DNA of 64,000 bases from Halichondria panicea. Taxonomy: Eukaryota > Porifera > Demospongiae > Suberitida > Halichondriidae. The notes under the pieces were generated by a model. The model made no database searches. It was not told the origin of the DNA and worked only from the letters and a program-made list of their open reading frames with translations. The stretch lies in NCBI RefSeq assembly GCF_963675165.1, contig NC_087393.1:124001-188000 (forward strand). Reading direction: 5' to 3'. This document shows, one piece after another, positions 1-10,200 of the stretch. Positions within the stretch are counted from its first letter, which is position 1. Each line of letters begins with the position of its first letter. A program made the position numbers and the translations under genes.

Positions 1-354
1 CGATGATCCTATGAACAGGATATGTAGTTTATTTGCAGTTGAGGAGGTAGCTAGGTTATACTTATACATTGAGATTATCAATGCAATTAGCAAGAACTGC
101 CTCATCTTGGAAGACGTATTAACTGTAATTGCAGTGCAATGGTGTTTGGATATTTATGTGAATGTTGAAAATGATTCTAGGGTAAAATACAAAACATTAT
201 TGTACATGTATTTGATGGTCCACAACAGGTGTTATGCGCATGCGCCCTGTGTCAATGTTCAAGCGGCCTGTAATCGAGGCTGCAGTGCTCCACAATGTGG
301 GTGGGGCTGACTGGTGCAAAGTCCAGCTCTATTGTCCAGCAGCTAGAGCTAGAG
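1..354. other. Upstream flank of the first mitochondrial gene
   Basis: No coding region is supported here; short open frames have no recognisable content. The only notable site is a conserved motif at 263-284 (GCGGCCTGTAATCGAGGCTG) that recurs upstream of the next gene at 1024-1045. The first ATG of the downstream gene lies at 355. Confidence 0.5.
263..284 (+). promoter_or_regulatory. Shared upstream motif, copy 1
   Basis: GCGGCCTGTAATCGAGGCTG lies about 70 bp upstream of the ATG of the first small mitochondrial gene. A near-identical site lies at 1024-1045, about 90 bp upstream of the paralogue. Related copies are at 36647-36662 (upstream of the METTL25B-like gene) and 54980-54998 (between two gene ends). 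It could be a promoter element or a fragment of a dispersed repeat. Confidence 0.35.
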
Positions 355-892
355 ATGAATTGGCCTTCCTTCCTACTGAGAAGCTATGTCCTGCAAGGAC
401 TAAGAGCTACAGGTATAAAATCACTGTGCTGTGTTTATAGGTAGCTTTATCCTGTGTGTACTAAATCATGCTATCATTAAAATATTGTTGCTCCATTGTA
501 CAGGCTCCACACTGAAGACATGTTCATTATCATCACGCCTGTACTCTATCAAAGCCCATTCCTCCCTAACCCCCACAGTGGTGTACGCCCACTCCCTACC
601 CCCCACTGTCCAATCAGTGTCTCTGTTCAGTACGTCATCTCAACCTCCCACTACTCAATCCACTGACACTGAAGATGATGAAGAGACAAGGTCCAGGGAG
701 CTGAAGAGATTAAGGATAGCCCTGATTGTAGGACCTGCCTGGTTTGTGCTGCTCATGTATTTGTGCTTCTTCAGAGAGGAGAAGGAAGGAGGAATAATCG
801 ACTACTTGAATCAAGACATAAGACACAACAAACGATTGCCTCCAGATGTACAGCAAAAGGCTAAAGAACTCTATGGCAACTCTGATAAATAA
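355..892 (+). CDS. Small mitochondrial single-pass membrane protein, paralogue 1
   Basis: Two exons are inferred (355-412, 504-892; phase-1 intron), giving about 148 aa. The first exon encodes a mitochondrial-type presequence (MNWPSFLLRSYVLQGLRAT), hydrophobic and arginine-bearing without acidic residues. It is followed by a Ser/Thr-rich linker and an acidic stretch (DTEDDEETR). One hydrophobic segment follows (LRIALIVGPAWFVLLMYLCF), then a charged C-terminal tail containing DYLNQDI and KAKELYG. The gene at 1133 has the same plan, the same intron phase and position, and a related TM-plus-tail (LMYVCYFKEYEDK against LMYLCFFREEKEG), so the two are tandem duplicates. The size and plan suggest a small inner-membrane assembly factor or accessory subunit, but I do not recognise the family. 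Confidence 0.6.
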
Positions 893-1023
893 AGACAGCA
901 TTGTACAGACCTATTATTTATGTGGTATCGTATAGCGGGAAATGTTTGAGCTATAGAAGAAATTTTGTGTTTCAATGCAAGGAAACCACACTGTAGCCTC
1001 CTTCACAAGGCCCATCTTTCAGT

Positions 1024-1045
1024 GCGGCCTGGAATCGAGGCTGCA
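1024..1045 (+). promoter_or_regulatory. Shared upstream motif, copy 2
   Basis: GCGGCCTGGAATCGAGGCTG matches the copy at 263-284 with one difference over 20 bases and sits about 90 bp before the ATG of the second small mitochondrial gene. The surrounding upstream sequence is otherwise not obviously alike, so the motif stands out as conserved. Confidence 0.35.
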
Positions 1046-1132
1046 TGGCGAAATACCTAGTGCATGCATAGTTTAACCCAATTCTAAAAAATTTGAGGAA
1101 CGACCCTTTCCTTAGTGTGTATATCGCTGGAG

Positions 1133-1534
1133 ATGTCATTTGCTGCTGCTGCTGTGAGACGTGTACTGTGCAGGAACACAGCTGTGGGTAAGTGTGTGTG
1201 TCTACTAGCTGTAGAATAAGGCGCTGAGATTCTAACCTATGGCTATGGATTGCAGTGTCGTGTCTTGACATGTACCATGAACACGTACATGTGCATACAC
1301 TCCGTCACAGGTTCCAGAAGATGTTTATCAGTAGACCCAAGATTTCCCGGGAGAAATGGCGGTACAGGGGGGTTCCAAGTATTGCTCGGTACTGGTATCT
1401 TCTGTGCTTTGATGTACGTGTGCTATTTCAAAGAGTATGAAGACAAGCAAAGTGTAGCAGAGTACCTGAAGAGTGACCAGCTCAAGGAAGATGCCAAAAG
1501 AATACACAGCATCGTCAACAAAAACAATAAATAA
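1133..1534 (+). CDS. Small mitochondrial single-pass membrane protein, paralogue 2
   Basis: Exons 1133-1187 and 1311-1534 join in phase 1 (g|gt) to give about 92 aa. Residues 1-25 (MSFAAAAVRRVLCRNTAVGS, then RRCLS) form a classic mitochondrial presequence. One TM follows (GFQVLLGTGIFCALMYVCYF), then a charged tail (KEYEDKQSVAEYLKSDQLKE) ending in KNNK. The match to the upstream gene is in the TM and the following 25 residues and in the intron after the presequence. This copy lacks the Ser/Thr-rich linker of paralogue 1. The function is unknown; matrix targeting with a single inner-membrane pass is inferred. Confidence 0.6.
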
Positions 1535-1653
1535 TAACATAATAATAACATACAACTCAAATAATTATGGCAATAATAATTTCTTATGAATTTGTTACAA
1601 AATTAATTATTATAACATCATGTATAATTATAATGAATGAAAATCACTAATAA

Positions 1654-3849
1654 TTATATAGTTGATGAATTCGAAATAACACTGATTTGTGTATGTCGAC
1701 TAAACAGAACAGAGTCTGGTGTTCTTGAGCTAAGAGAGCGTTTAATTCCAGGGACTATCTTGGGAATGATGAGAAACACGGGACACAGCAGAGGAACAGC
1801 TGGGAACCCAACACTGGCAAGAATGGTACTCGCATCTCTGGCTCCAATAAATCGAAATATTCCCCAAAATGCTAGGAAAACGATACACCAAGCGAATAGA
1901 AAAACAATAAAAATGTTGATCTTTTTAGTATCTTTATAATTTGCTCTCTTTATCTTCCGTGTTTTGTACGCCAGAACAGACAGTGCAATACCGATGACAA
2001 TGCTATACGCAAACTCTAGGAAGAGCCACACCCCCAGCTGCTCTGAATGGCAGGCCTGGTACACGTTGTAATGTGGGACACCTCCGGACACTGTCTTCAG
2101 TTCCATCACATCCACAATCTGATAAAAGTCAACTGTATTCCACACAATTAGAATTATTACTTTTCCAGCGACAATCACCAAAACCATCCCCAGTAAATGA
2201 GTGTCTGACCACATTTTACCAGTTTTCCTGAAACTAGCGAAAATATACGCAATGCGTAACGTCTTTGCCAACACTGTAGCTAGTATGAGATCCATTCCAA
2301 TCGTAGCTGATACTGATATAGTGATGCATACAGAAGGTCCAGTCGTTAGCCCACTGCTGATGGTGTGAGCTAATGAGCCGATTAGAATCAAGTAGCATCC
2401 AACGAAAATACAGAGACTTAGTAATCTGCTTGAAGCTTGTATTTCTGGTTCATTCCAGTAGCAAATAAACAAAACGAGTTCAACTGTTAGAAAGAGGACA
2501 CAGAGAAATGTGAGAGCAGTTAGGGTAGCCATGACTGGAATGGGGATTAGTTCATACATGACCTTGAGTGTATCTCCTGGTATAGGCTGATTGATCAGTC
2601 CAGTAAAGGTGGTATTGCAAGCCGTACACTTCACTCCAATCAAAACAAGTGACTGATTCTGAACTTGAAACATTTCAACTGATCTCTCGAGCTGTCTGTC
2701 TGGTAGGAACTTAAAATCACCTGAAGCACCAGAAAAGTTTATTTGTAAGAGTTCATTTTCCATCCTTTCAGTAATGTCTTGATTCATGTTTCCAATAAAG
2801 TTTGTTGGTAAGGTCACATTCCCCTGCTGCAGTGAGGCATTGAGGGCCAGGCTGAGGCCCCACACCATATCGTACACCAAGTTTGCAAAGGGGTTGAATG
2901 AATTGTTTGAAAACGAAGCCAATTTTTGCACATAACTCTGATACGTTTGTTTCGAAACAAGGGTGGCAGTATTAGCATTACTTGGCACAAATTTAGGCCG
3001 AAAAAAGATGATATTTTCCATTGCTTTTAGAATGTTAGTATTGCCATCGTTGCAATGGTCCATTTCATTGACGGTTAATTCCGGTAATATCCACGCATAT
3101 TCCGGCCATGTCATGCTCGTGTTGAATGCCTTGCACAGAAGTACCGATGCCTCTACAGGCGACAGAAATGCTACTATTATCTTGGCTGTAGATGACGTCA
3201 ATTTCAGTAATGAATCTTCAATTTGGTCAACTAATTGCACACGTAGATCTACTTTAATTTGGAATGATTGCTTTGTAACTCTTTCTTCAAAAGCATCAGC
3301 AGCACTGGACTCACTTGCACCAATCACTATACCAATTTTCTTCCAGTTTAACTGTGCCATGAGTTCCACCAAAGCCTCTATGTGTGTGTCAAGATTGGGT
3401 AGAACTGAAAATTGATGTAAAATATCTTTCACTTGATGTATTGCTGGACTTAGAGTTGTTCCAAATAATTGAATAATGCCGACTTCGTTTCGACCGACAA
3501 GCGATGAAATAGCAGTCTTCACGTTCTCACAAGATAGTCCAGCAACCCCCAACACTGGAGTGTCTCTATACACCAGCTCACGTACAACCTTTAGAATAGC
3601 ATCATTGACATTGCAAGACTCCACTAGGACTGGTGCCACCTCTACAGTAAATCCATCCATATAATTGTTAACTTCTTGTGCTGCTAGTAATGCTCCAGGT
3701 ACTATCTCCTCTCCTCTGTCCCACAGTGGAGTGGTGGCATCATCACTGCTGTTGGTGGACACAAGAACTATCAGCTTCAAGGGTTGGGCAGCACTGAGCT
3801 GTAGTAGACAGCAGTGCAGCGCTATTGCTATCACACTGAGTAGAAGCAT
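1654..3849 (-). CDS. GABA-B-like metabotropic receptor (class C GPCR)
   Basis: This is a single-exon gene of 731 aa. The ATG at 3849 is preferred because it begins a clean signal peptide (MLLLSVIAIALHCCLLQLSA). Residues ~24-430 form a periplasmic-binding-type ligand domain with motifs such as GALLAAQEVNNY, PVLGVAGLSCENV and NLVYDMVWGLSLALN. Seven TM helices follow from residue ~445, with WNEPEIQASSRLLSLCIFVG, as in GABA-B receptors, and FDTKK-like loop residues (YKDTKKINIFIV). There is no cysteine-rich domain between the ligand domain and TM1, which separates it from glutamate and calcium-sensing receptors. The intracellular tail is short (~30 aa), without the long coiled coil of vertebrate GABA-B subunits. 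The ligand cannot be told from sequence. It converges with the gene ending at 1534. Confidence 0.9.
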   Translation of the reverse strand: MLLLSVIAIALHCCLLQLSAAQPLKLIVLVSTNSSDDATTPLWDRGEEIVPGALLAAQEVNNYMDGFTVEVAPVLVESCNVNDAILKVVRELVYRDTPVLGVAGLSCENVKTAISSLVGRNEVGIIQLFGTTLSPAIHQVKDILHQFSVLPNLDTHIEALVELMAQLNWKKIGIVIGASESSAADAFEERVTKQSFQIKVDLRVQLVDQIEDSLLKLTSSTAKIIVAFLSPVEASVLLCKAFNTSMTWPEYAWILPELTVNEMDHCNDGNTNILKAMENIIFFRPKFVPSNANTATLVSKQTYQSYVQKLASFSNNSFNPFANLVYDMVWGLSLALNASLQQGNVTLPTNFIGNMNQDITERMENELLQINFSGASGDFKFLPDRQLERSVEMFQVQNQSLVLIGVKCTACNTTFTGLINQPIPGDTLKVMYELIPIPVMATLTALTFLCVLFLTVELVLFICYWNEPEIQASSRLLSLCIFVGCYLILIGSLAHTISSGLTTGPSVCITISVSATIGMDLILATVLAKTLRIAYIFASFRKTGKMWSDTHLLGMVLVIVAGKVIILIVWNTVDFYQIVDVMELKTVSGGVPHYNVYQACHSEQLGVWLFLEFAYSIVIGIALSVLAYKTRKIKRANYKDTKKINIFIVFLFAWCIVFLAFWGIFRFIGARDASTILASVGFPAVPLLCPVFLIIPKIVPGIKRSLSSRTPDSVLFSRHTQISVISNSSTI

Positions 3850-4074
3850 CTTCTCCAATAATTTATATGCAACTGGTTAGATTATGAAGAGCTGTTGAGT
3901 ACTTGTAGCTATTCACACACCCACTTCCAATAATTATGTGTAATAATTAAAAAGCTAATGTGGTCAAGTATTTATGACACATTAATTGCAGTTCTCACAG
4001 TAACACACAATACACTAGACAATACACTAATATGGACAATATGGACACATGATTGTAACTAACTACAACGAATA

Positions 4075-6486
4075 TCAAAACAAGTCATAAAAATAATCGA
4101 GTCCTTGTCCAATTTCCCAGATTGATATTCCTGTTCCCAATTCCTCTGCTAGCTCCAGCCTTGAGTGTACAGACTGCATGAGACAATGGAACAACAGTGA
4201 ACTATTGACAACAGTGGACTATTGAAGACTATGATCACACCTTCAGTGTTGGATAGTAGACCTCATGCTTGTCACTGCCACTCCTGCACATGTTGACAAT
4301 AAAACCAGGCATGACATCACTGCATGGACCTACTTGTATGAGAAGTGGTGCTCTGCACAGTGACTGTCCCACAGCATCTTGGGTTTGTGCTGAGTCAGCA
4401 AAGCCACATAACCCGAGCCTGTGATATCTGTGGTGTGTGGTGGTTGAGGGTTGAGATGTGACAGCACACAACAGGTGGCTGTCTTATCAGTTGTGGTCTG
4501 GGTGCACTTTGTAGGGGAGGATGCAGTACCCATAATAGTGATTGTGTGTGTGTGTGTGTTGCACAATGATCACTAACCGTCCATACTACGAGGTCCATGG
4601 TTGTAGCCGTAAAAATTAAGCCCTAATAGTATCTTCTGTCGTTGTGAGGATAGATCAGGAGCAATGGTCATCACACACTCCTCCATCCACTCTAGAGGGG
4701 AGTTAGGGCCAGGGCTACCAGGGCGTGCATAATCATATGTCATGAGGCTGAAACCATCAATGTGAGGGGCTAGCTTCTCAAAGTCAGCAGCTCCAAACAC
4801 TTCAGCATACCTGTGTGGGTGGCAGTTTCGTGGGCTTCTATTGGCTAACACCTTTTATGTTGACATACCATTGCATGACACATTTTTTAAATATAATAAA
4901 ATCTCACCCTTTCCTAGAAGGAGGGATGACCAGAAACACATCTTTACTGTTGTTATGCAGTTCCTGTGCTAACAGCTTTACCAGGTAAGCCAGCTCACTG
5001 CACACAATGGATGGACAAGTATGGTTTCCAATCAGTGGAGCATAATTGTGGGTTGCAGTACACTTGAAAATTCCTAAACAAATCACAATTTAAATTTCCA
5101 CGGTAACGGGGGGCCGCACCACTTCCATTTATCAGTACTGAAAGAAACCTATCAAGTTCAATTGAGCACACACAGTGGGAGGGTGTACTTATGGTGGGTA
5201 GTTTGTCAGCCCTAATTACACTAGTGGACCTGTGAGGGGCTACCTCTTGTGATACACTAGTGGACCTCTGAGGGGCTACCTCTTGTGATGCCCTGACAGC
5301 TGACTCCACAACTCCAACACTGCGCCATCCAGACCATGACCCTGCACAGGAATGTGTTGTTTACACAGCATGTTCAGTCCATTTAACACCAATTTTTAGA
5401 AGACTACAGGGAGCTGTTTGCTGACGATGCTAGGATGTTGAAAATTGGTGTTAAATGGACTGAAACAGCACAGGAATGTGTTGTTTACACAGCATGTTCA
5501 GTCCATTTAACACCAATTTTTAGATTAATATTCATAGACAGAGATCTAGCACTAGAGGTACGTAGTTAGTTACCTTGAGTGTCTTTATTAGCTCTTGGGC
5601 AATTTTCAACATCCTAGCATCGTCAGCAAACAGCTCCCTGTAGTCTTGACCACTCCATCCCTCGAATAGTAGCCTCGGTACTATCCTCACACTCGAGGCC
5701 CCAGCCCTCACATCAGATAACCAACCTGTGGAGGGGACCTAACCAGCAGCAGCATCACTAGCAGGGGAGGTACCTGGGTCAATGTCATGTGTTCCTCCAA
5801 TCATGAATTGTCCATTCCCCCTGAGGCAATAACCAGAACACATCACAACAAATGCCAGATGGAATCACAGAACACACCATTGGAAAGGTCATTCTGAGAT
5901 GCGTTAATTAGTTTATAATACAGAATTTGTGGAAAACGCAACGCAAAGCCTTTGCTTTTATCAAGATCAATGATTGTATGATAGTTATGTGTGCTACTAA
6001 CGTGTGTTTCAACTGTAGCCAGACTGGAGAGATGTGAGTGAACTTGCCTCCCAACCATTTGGCAATATCATAGCCGTGGCTATTCCACTGTGAGGGGGAG
6101 AGGTCAGAGGTCATACACAGGTACTAGTAGCTATGGCGACTAACCGGTGTCACATAGGCAAGTGAGAGTCCAGGGAAGTGCCTCTTGTTCTGATGAGCAC
6201 TAGAATAGAGCTTGTGATTGGTCGTAATCTCCTTCCACTTTGGTTGCTTGGTGACGAGTTCTCTCTCCATCACCGTGGTTACAGGTAGCACCACCTATCA
6301 GAATGAATAGCCTATTATAAAGATCCTTATATAAACAAATGTACAGAATCTACTTCTCTTCACTTTGTCCGCATCTTTCTTTTTCTTGTTCCCTTTCTTA
6401 TCTTTCTTGCTGAGTGTGGCCTCAGTAGTCGCTAACAGGCAGAGGAGAATCAGCAGAGACCTGCCAGTCAGCGGTAACACCTTCAT
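4075..6486 (-). CDS. CHID1: Chitinase domain-containing protein 1 (CHID1, SI-CLP)
   Basis: Eleven exons are inferred: 6364-6486, 6145-6294, 6002-6087, 5774-5820, 5574-5725, 5280-5341, 4908-4997, 4578-4810, 4334-4427, 4241-4283, 4075-4173. All phases agree and give 392 aa, against 393 in human. A signal peptide ([13 protein letters not shown]) and a lysine-rich linker precede a GH18-like barrel. Matches to CHID1 include [57 protein letters not shown] and the C-terminus [16 protein letters not shown]. The active-site strand reads LDGAVLELW, as in CHID1 rather than in true chitinases (DGxDxDxE), so chitin cleavage is doubtful. In mammals it is a secreted or lysosomal saccharide-binding protein. 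The start at 6486 is the first ATG of the signal peptide. Intron 5 carries a fold-back rearrangement, described separately. Confidence 0.92.
5221..5290 (-). repeat. Duplicated 5' splice-site segment in CHID1 intron 6
   Basis: Two direct copies of a ~39-bp unit read, on the gene strand, TCACAAGAGGTAGCCCCTCA. The first contains the true exon 6 end and donor (AAGAG|GTAGCC), and the second repeats the same junction within the intron. Use of the second donor would add 39 nt. Confidence 0.7.
5343..5525. repeat. Fold-back rearrangement in CHID1 intron 5
   Basis: A ~55-bp segment (containing AGGAATGTGTTGTTTACACA) is present twice in direct orientation, at about 5345-5399 and 5469-5523. Between them lies a ~46-bp inverted copy of part of exon 5 (ACTACAGGGAGCTGTTTGCT, reverse complement of plus-strand 5594-5646). 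This is followed by an inverted ~20-bp piece of the repeat itself (GGTGTTAAATGGACTGAA). The order direct, inverted, direct with short joins (AAATT) is typical of replication template switching. Confidence 0.75.
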
Positions 6487-6681
6487 ACCCTCCACTAAGC
6501 AAACTTAACTGTCTTCTATAGATGATTTTGACAAGTACACGTGTATATGGTAAAGGCCAGTATTGAAAAAGAATTCTTCAGTTGCAGACCAGCCACACCC
6601 CTCTTTCTGGACAGGGGAAGCCCCCTCTGACATTAAGAGTTGCTGATTCAGCAAACACAGAGAGCTAGTGATCCAAGAGAC

Positions 6682-6685
6682 CCGG
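6682..6685. repeat. Left target-site duplication of the transposon (CCGG)
   Basis: CCGG precedes the left end (TGTCAT...) and the same four bases follow the right end at 11123-11126. Because CCGG is its own reverse complement, part of it could instead belong to the inverted ends. Confidence 0.65.
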
Positions 6686-6850
6686 TGTCATAGGAATGAA
6701 TGACTCCCCTAAATAATGACTCCCGGTCACTCCTACCTAGGCACCAGTGACTCCCGGTCACTCACGCCTAGGAATAAATGACTCCCCCGGTCACTGACTC
6801 CTAGTCACGAATGACTCCCCCCTGGAAAAAATGACTCCCCCGAAATTTAT
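6686..6850. repeat. Left inverted terminal region with GACTCCC repeats
   Basis: The outer 24 bp match the right end in inverse orientation apart from one base. Inside are repeated AATGACTCCCC-type motifs at irregular 15-40 bp spacing, including GGAATAAATGACTCCCC, which also occurs at the right end. Confidence 0.8.
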
Positions 6851-7271
6851 ATATGAACACTGATCCATAGAGCTAAAGAGACTTCAGGGGCTATACTAAG
6901 TACATGCATCCTCAAAACCTGTCACAGTGTGACTATACAATCAAGCTCAAGACTGTTATCAGGACTGCATGCATGCTATCTGTGAGAGACCTGTTTAATA
7001 CATAGTATGACTATAATTACAGCTGTTCCTTATATACTGTAAACTGGTTCAGTTTAGCTATTAGTACCTATAGTACTTATACTACATTGTACACTCTGTT
7101 CACATTTTCACACGTCTCACGGTCACTGTAAAGCAAAACTTATAATACAACAACATCCATCAAAATAACAAATAGATCTACAGTGCATGAAAAACAAACA
7201 AAACAACAGTGCAAATTAACAGTGTATAAACAAAAACAGCTAGTGGAAGATAACGAAATGCTAAAAAAATT

Positions 7272-10200
7272 CTATCTAGATCTACAAGTAGGACAAAACC
7301 AATCTCCAAGTGGAGATACTTTAATACGAACACATTTATAATGATACCACACAGTACATGTGTCGCACTGGACCATTTCATCATAACAGTCAGGGCGGAG
7401 ACAAGGGCAGTATATCGTAATTACTATGCTGGAAAATCTTTCTGGTCTCTTGCGGCTACTAACATCTTTTGACTTTGGAAATCTTCTGAGTTTCTCATTT
7501 TCAAAGCAACGCACAAGATGTGGCCTCATTTTGTCTTCATTTAGGGTGATGGTATCCAGATTGTCTCCTTGCAATGCGTGGTATGCAGCGGCAATTGCAA
7601 ACAAACCACAGTTGTTACTGCCACTGCTCTGCTGTTGAATGGAGGCCACAGATAGTAACAGCCCATTGTGCGCTATTAAAGGCTTATACATCTGTGCGAT
7701 TTGCAGCTCAGCACTTGGCTCCAGGTCTTTCCCATATTGGAAGCAGCTATCAAAGAGGAAAAGTTCCCCCTTGATGAGTGCTGTCGCAATCCAGTGATGC
7801 CTCTCTGTTACAAAGAATATCTGCACGGCTGTATAGGATATATATGATATAATTATTATACGGTACGGCCAAGGATGAGGATGAGGTATAATTATACCAA
7901 TACTATAATAATACTACTATTAATTTAAGTAGAAATTATACCTGTGGCTTCACTACTAGTGACTGCAGGAAAGGACATCTTCTGAACCAGAAGAGTAGAA
8001 TAACAGCCTTCAATATTTGGAAATTGCATTCGCATCAGTTTGTGCGCAGCATACATATGACGGTCAGAAAGCATCCCGCTCTCAGCAAGAACTACATCCT
8101 TGTCTCCCGTCCTCAGGTCCAAATCCTTCACCCAGTAACTTGAATTCTGTCGAATGTGCACACAATAATTATAATGAACGGTTTATAGTGTGCATGCACA
8201 TAATTATTAATAATAATTGTAATTAACGATAGCTCCTGTTAACAAGTATATAACTATATACCTTTCTTGTTACAGATTGAGTAGTCCTTTGCTTCTTCAA
8301 AGGTGGCTCCATAGAGGATGCAGTCTTAACCTGAGAGAAGGGGGCGTCTCGCTTGCGAGAGGAGTGAGCATCTGGCTTGTGAGAGGAGGGGACGTCTGGC
8401 TTGTGAGAGGAGGGAGCGGCTGGCTTGTGAGAGGAGGGGACGTCTGGCTTGTGAGAGGAGGGAGCGGCTGGCTTGTGAGAGGAGGGGACGTCTGGCTTGT
8501 GAGAGGAGGGGACGTCTGGCTTGTGAGAGGAGGGAGCGGCTGGCTTGTGAGAGGAGGGGACGTCTGGCTTGTGAGAGGAGGGAGCGGCTGGCTTGTGAGA
8601 GGAGGGGACGTCTGGCTTGTGAGAGGAGGGAGCGGCTGGCTTGTGAGAGGAGGGGGCGTCTGGCTTGTGAGAAGAGGGAAAATCACAATTTTTTTCCCAC
8701 AGCTTCTAAAAATGGAGTGTATAATTATAAAGAAACATGAAACATTAAATTAATATCGTAAAGAGAAATGTAATGTAATTATAATTAGCTTCAAAATCTA
8801 GAGACACATGCATTATACCTTGCTTGGGTCTTTCATAGGAGTACTCGTCAAAGAAGGGTTAAACTGATCGAGAGATTCATCGTGATGGTTGTCTGATAAT
8901 TCGGAAGGATCCGAGAGAGAACTATGTTGATCAAAGATAGGTTTTTCGGAGTCTGAGCCATGGTAATGCTTTAACCGCTGTTGGTTAACAGCCTTTTTTA
9001 AGGTCTTTCCAGTCTTAGGGTTGGCAATCTTAAAGACTCCCTTGTCCAAGCACTCCACCACCGTGTATGGGCCTAACCACCGAGGCTTCAGCTTGTCTCC
9101 CTTCTTACATTCCCTGGCTGAATTCCTCAGCCAGACCAAAGTCCCAGTCTTAAACACCTATATAATTAGAAAAATGACATGGCTATGACATTAAACGAGT
9201 AATGAAAATAGCCATGCTACGCTCATACAATGATATAGCCTGCTCACCCTCTTGTCTGCATGCTTCCGATCATAGTACATCTTGTCCTTTTCTTGGGCAT
9301 TGTCAATGTTCTTCTTGGCTTTGCTGTGGATATCATCCTTTAACTTTGTAACAGCTCGAGCATGGGTCATAATGGCACTAATGTCCCAGCTCTGCTCAAG
9401 TTCACCCTCGCTGCCTAACTCCAGTTGAATAGGGAGTACAGGTTTCCTGCATGTGGAATGTTATAACAATAATGCATGCATGCCAGATTATCATGTAATT
9501 ATTATAATAATTATAATTATGAACAACTCACCGACAGAACATCAACTCGAAAGGTGAATACTTCGTTGCCTTTTGCTTACTCGTCCTATAAGCAAAGAGA
9601 ATAGCGGGCAAGTGGTAGTCCCAGTCGGTCTGTGAGTCATTCACATATTTGAGTAGTGCTGTTTGAAGTGTTTGATTGAAACGTTCAGTTAGCCCGTTGG
9701 TTTGTGGGTGGTAAGCTGAAGTGACCCTGTGCTCTGTTCCAGTGAATCGAAAAAGCTCTGTGTTGACCTGATTAACAAACTCACGGCCTTGGTCCGATAT
9801 CAGCACCTCACAAAACCCAAACCTGCGTGCATGTATAACCATAATCATTAAATACGTGTTATTATAATTATGTGTAGAGATGCATGTGATTACAATTTCA
9901 CACACATGCATAGCTTACCGACAAAACAAGTTGTACAGGAACATTGCCACTCCAAATGCAGTTTTGTCAGGGAGTGGGGCTGCTTCAGCCCATTTGCTAA
10001 AATAATCGACCAATGTTACCACATATTTGCTGCCATTGGGTGTAATCGGCAAAGGTCCTATCAAGTCTATGCCAACCTATAAAGTGAATTACATAATTAT
10101 AATTAATATATGATTGTGCTCAAAACAAATAATTATTATGCAATGCCATAAAAATTATAGTGTACATATACCTGATGCCAGACTTTGGGTTGTACAGATA

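Noticed and set aside
2963-3415. 150-aa plus-strand open frame
   Set aside because: It is antisense to the GABA-B-like receptor coding sequence and has no independent support.
5880-5975. Similarity of this CHID1 intron stretch to 50600-50700 in tepsin (GGAAAGGTCAT, CAGAATTTGT)
   Set aside because: The shared pieces are short and in a different order, so a second repeat family cannot be claimed from two loci by eye.
8277-8753. 158-aa plus-strand glycine/valine repeat protein
   Set aside because: It is the antisense of the coding minisatellite in the transposase exon on the minus strand.
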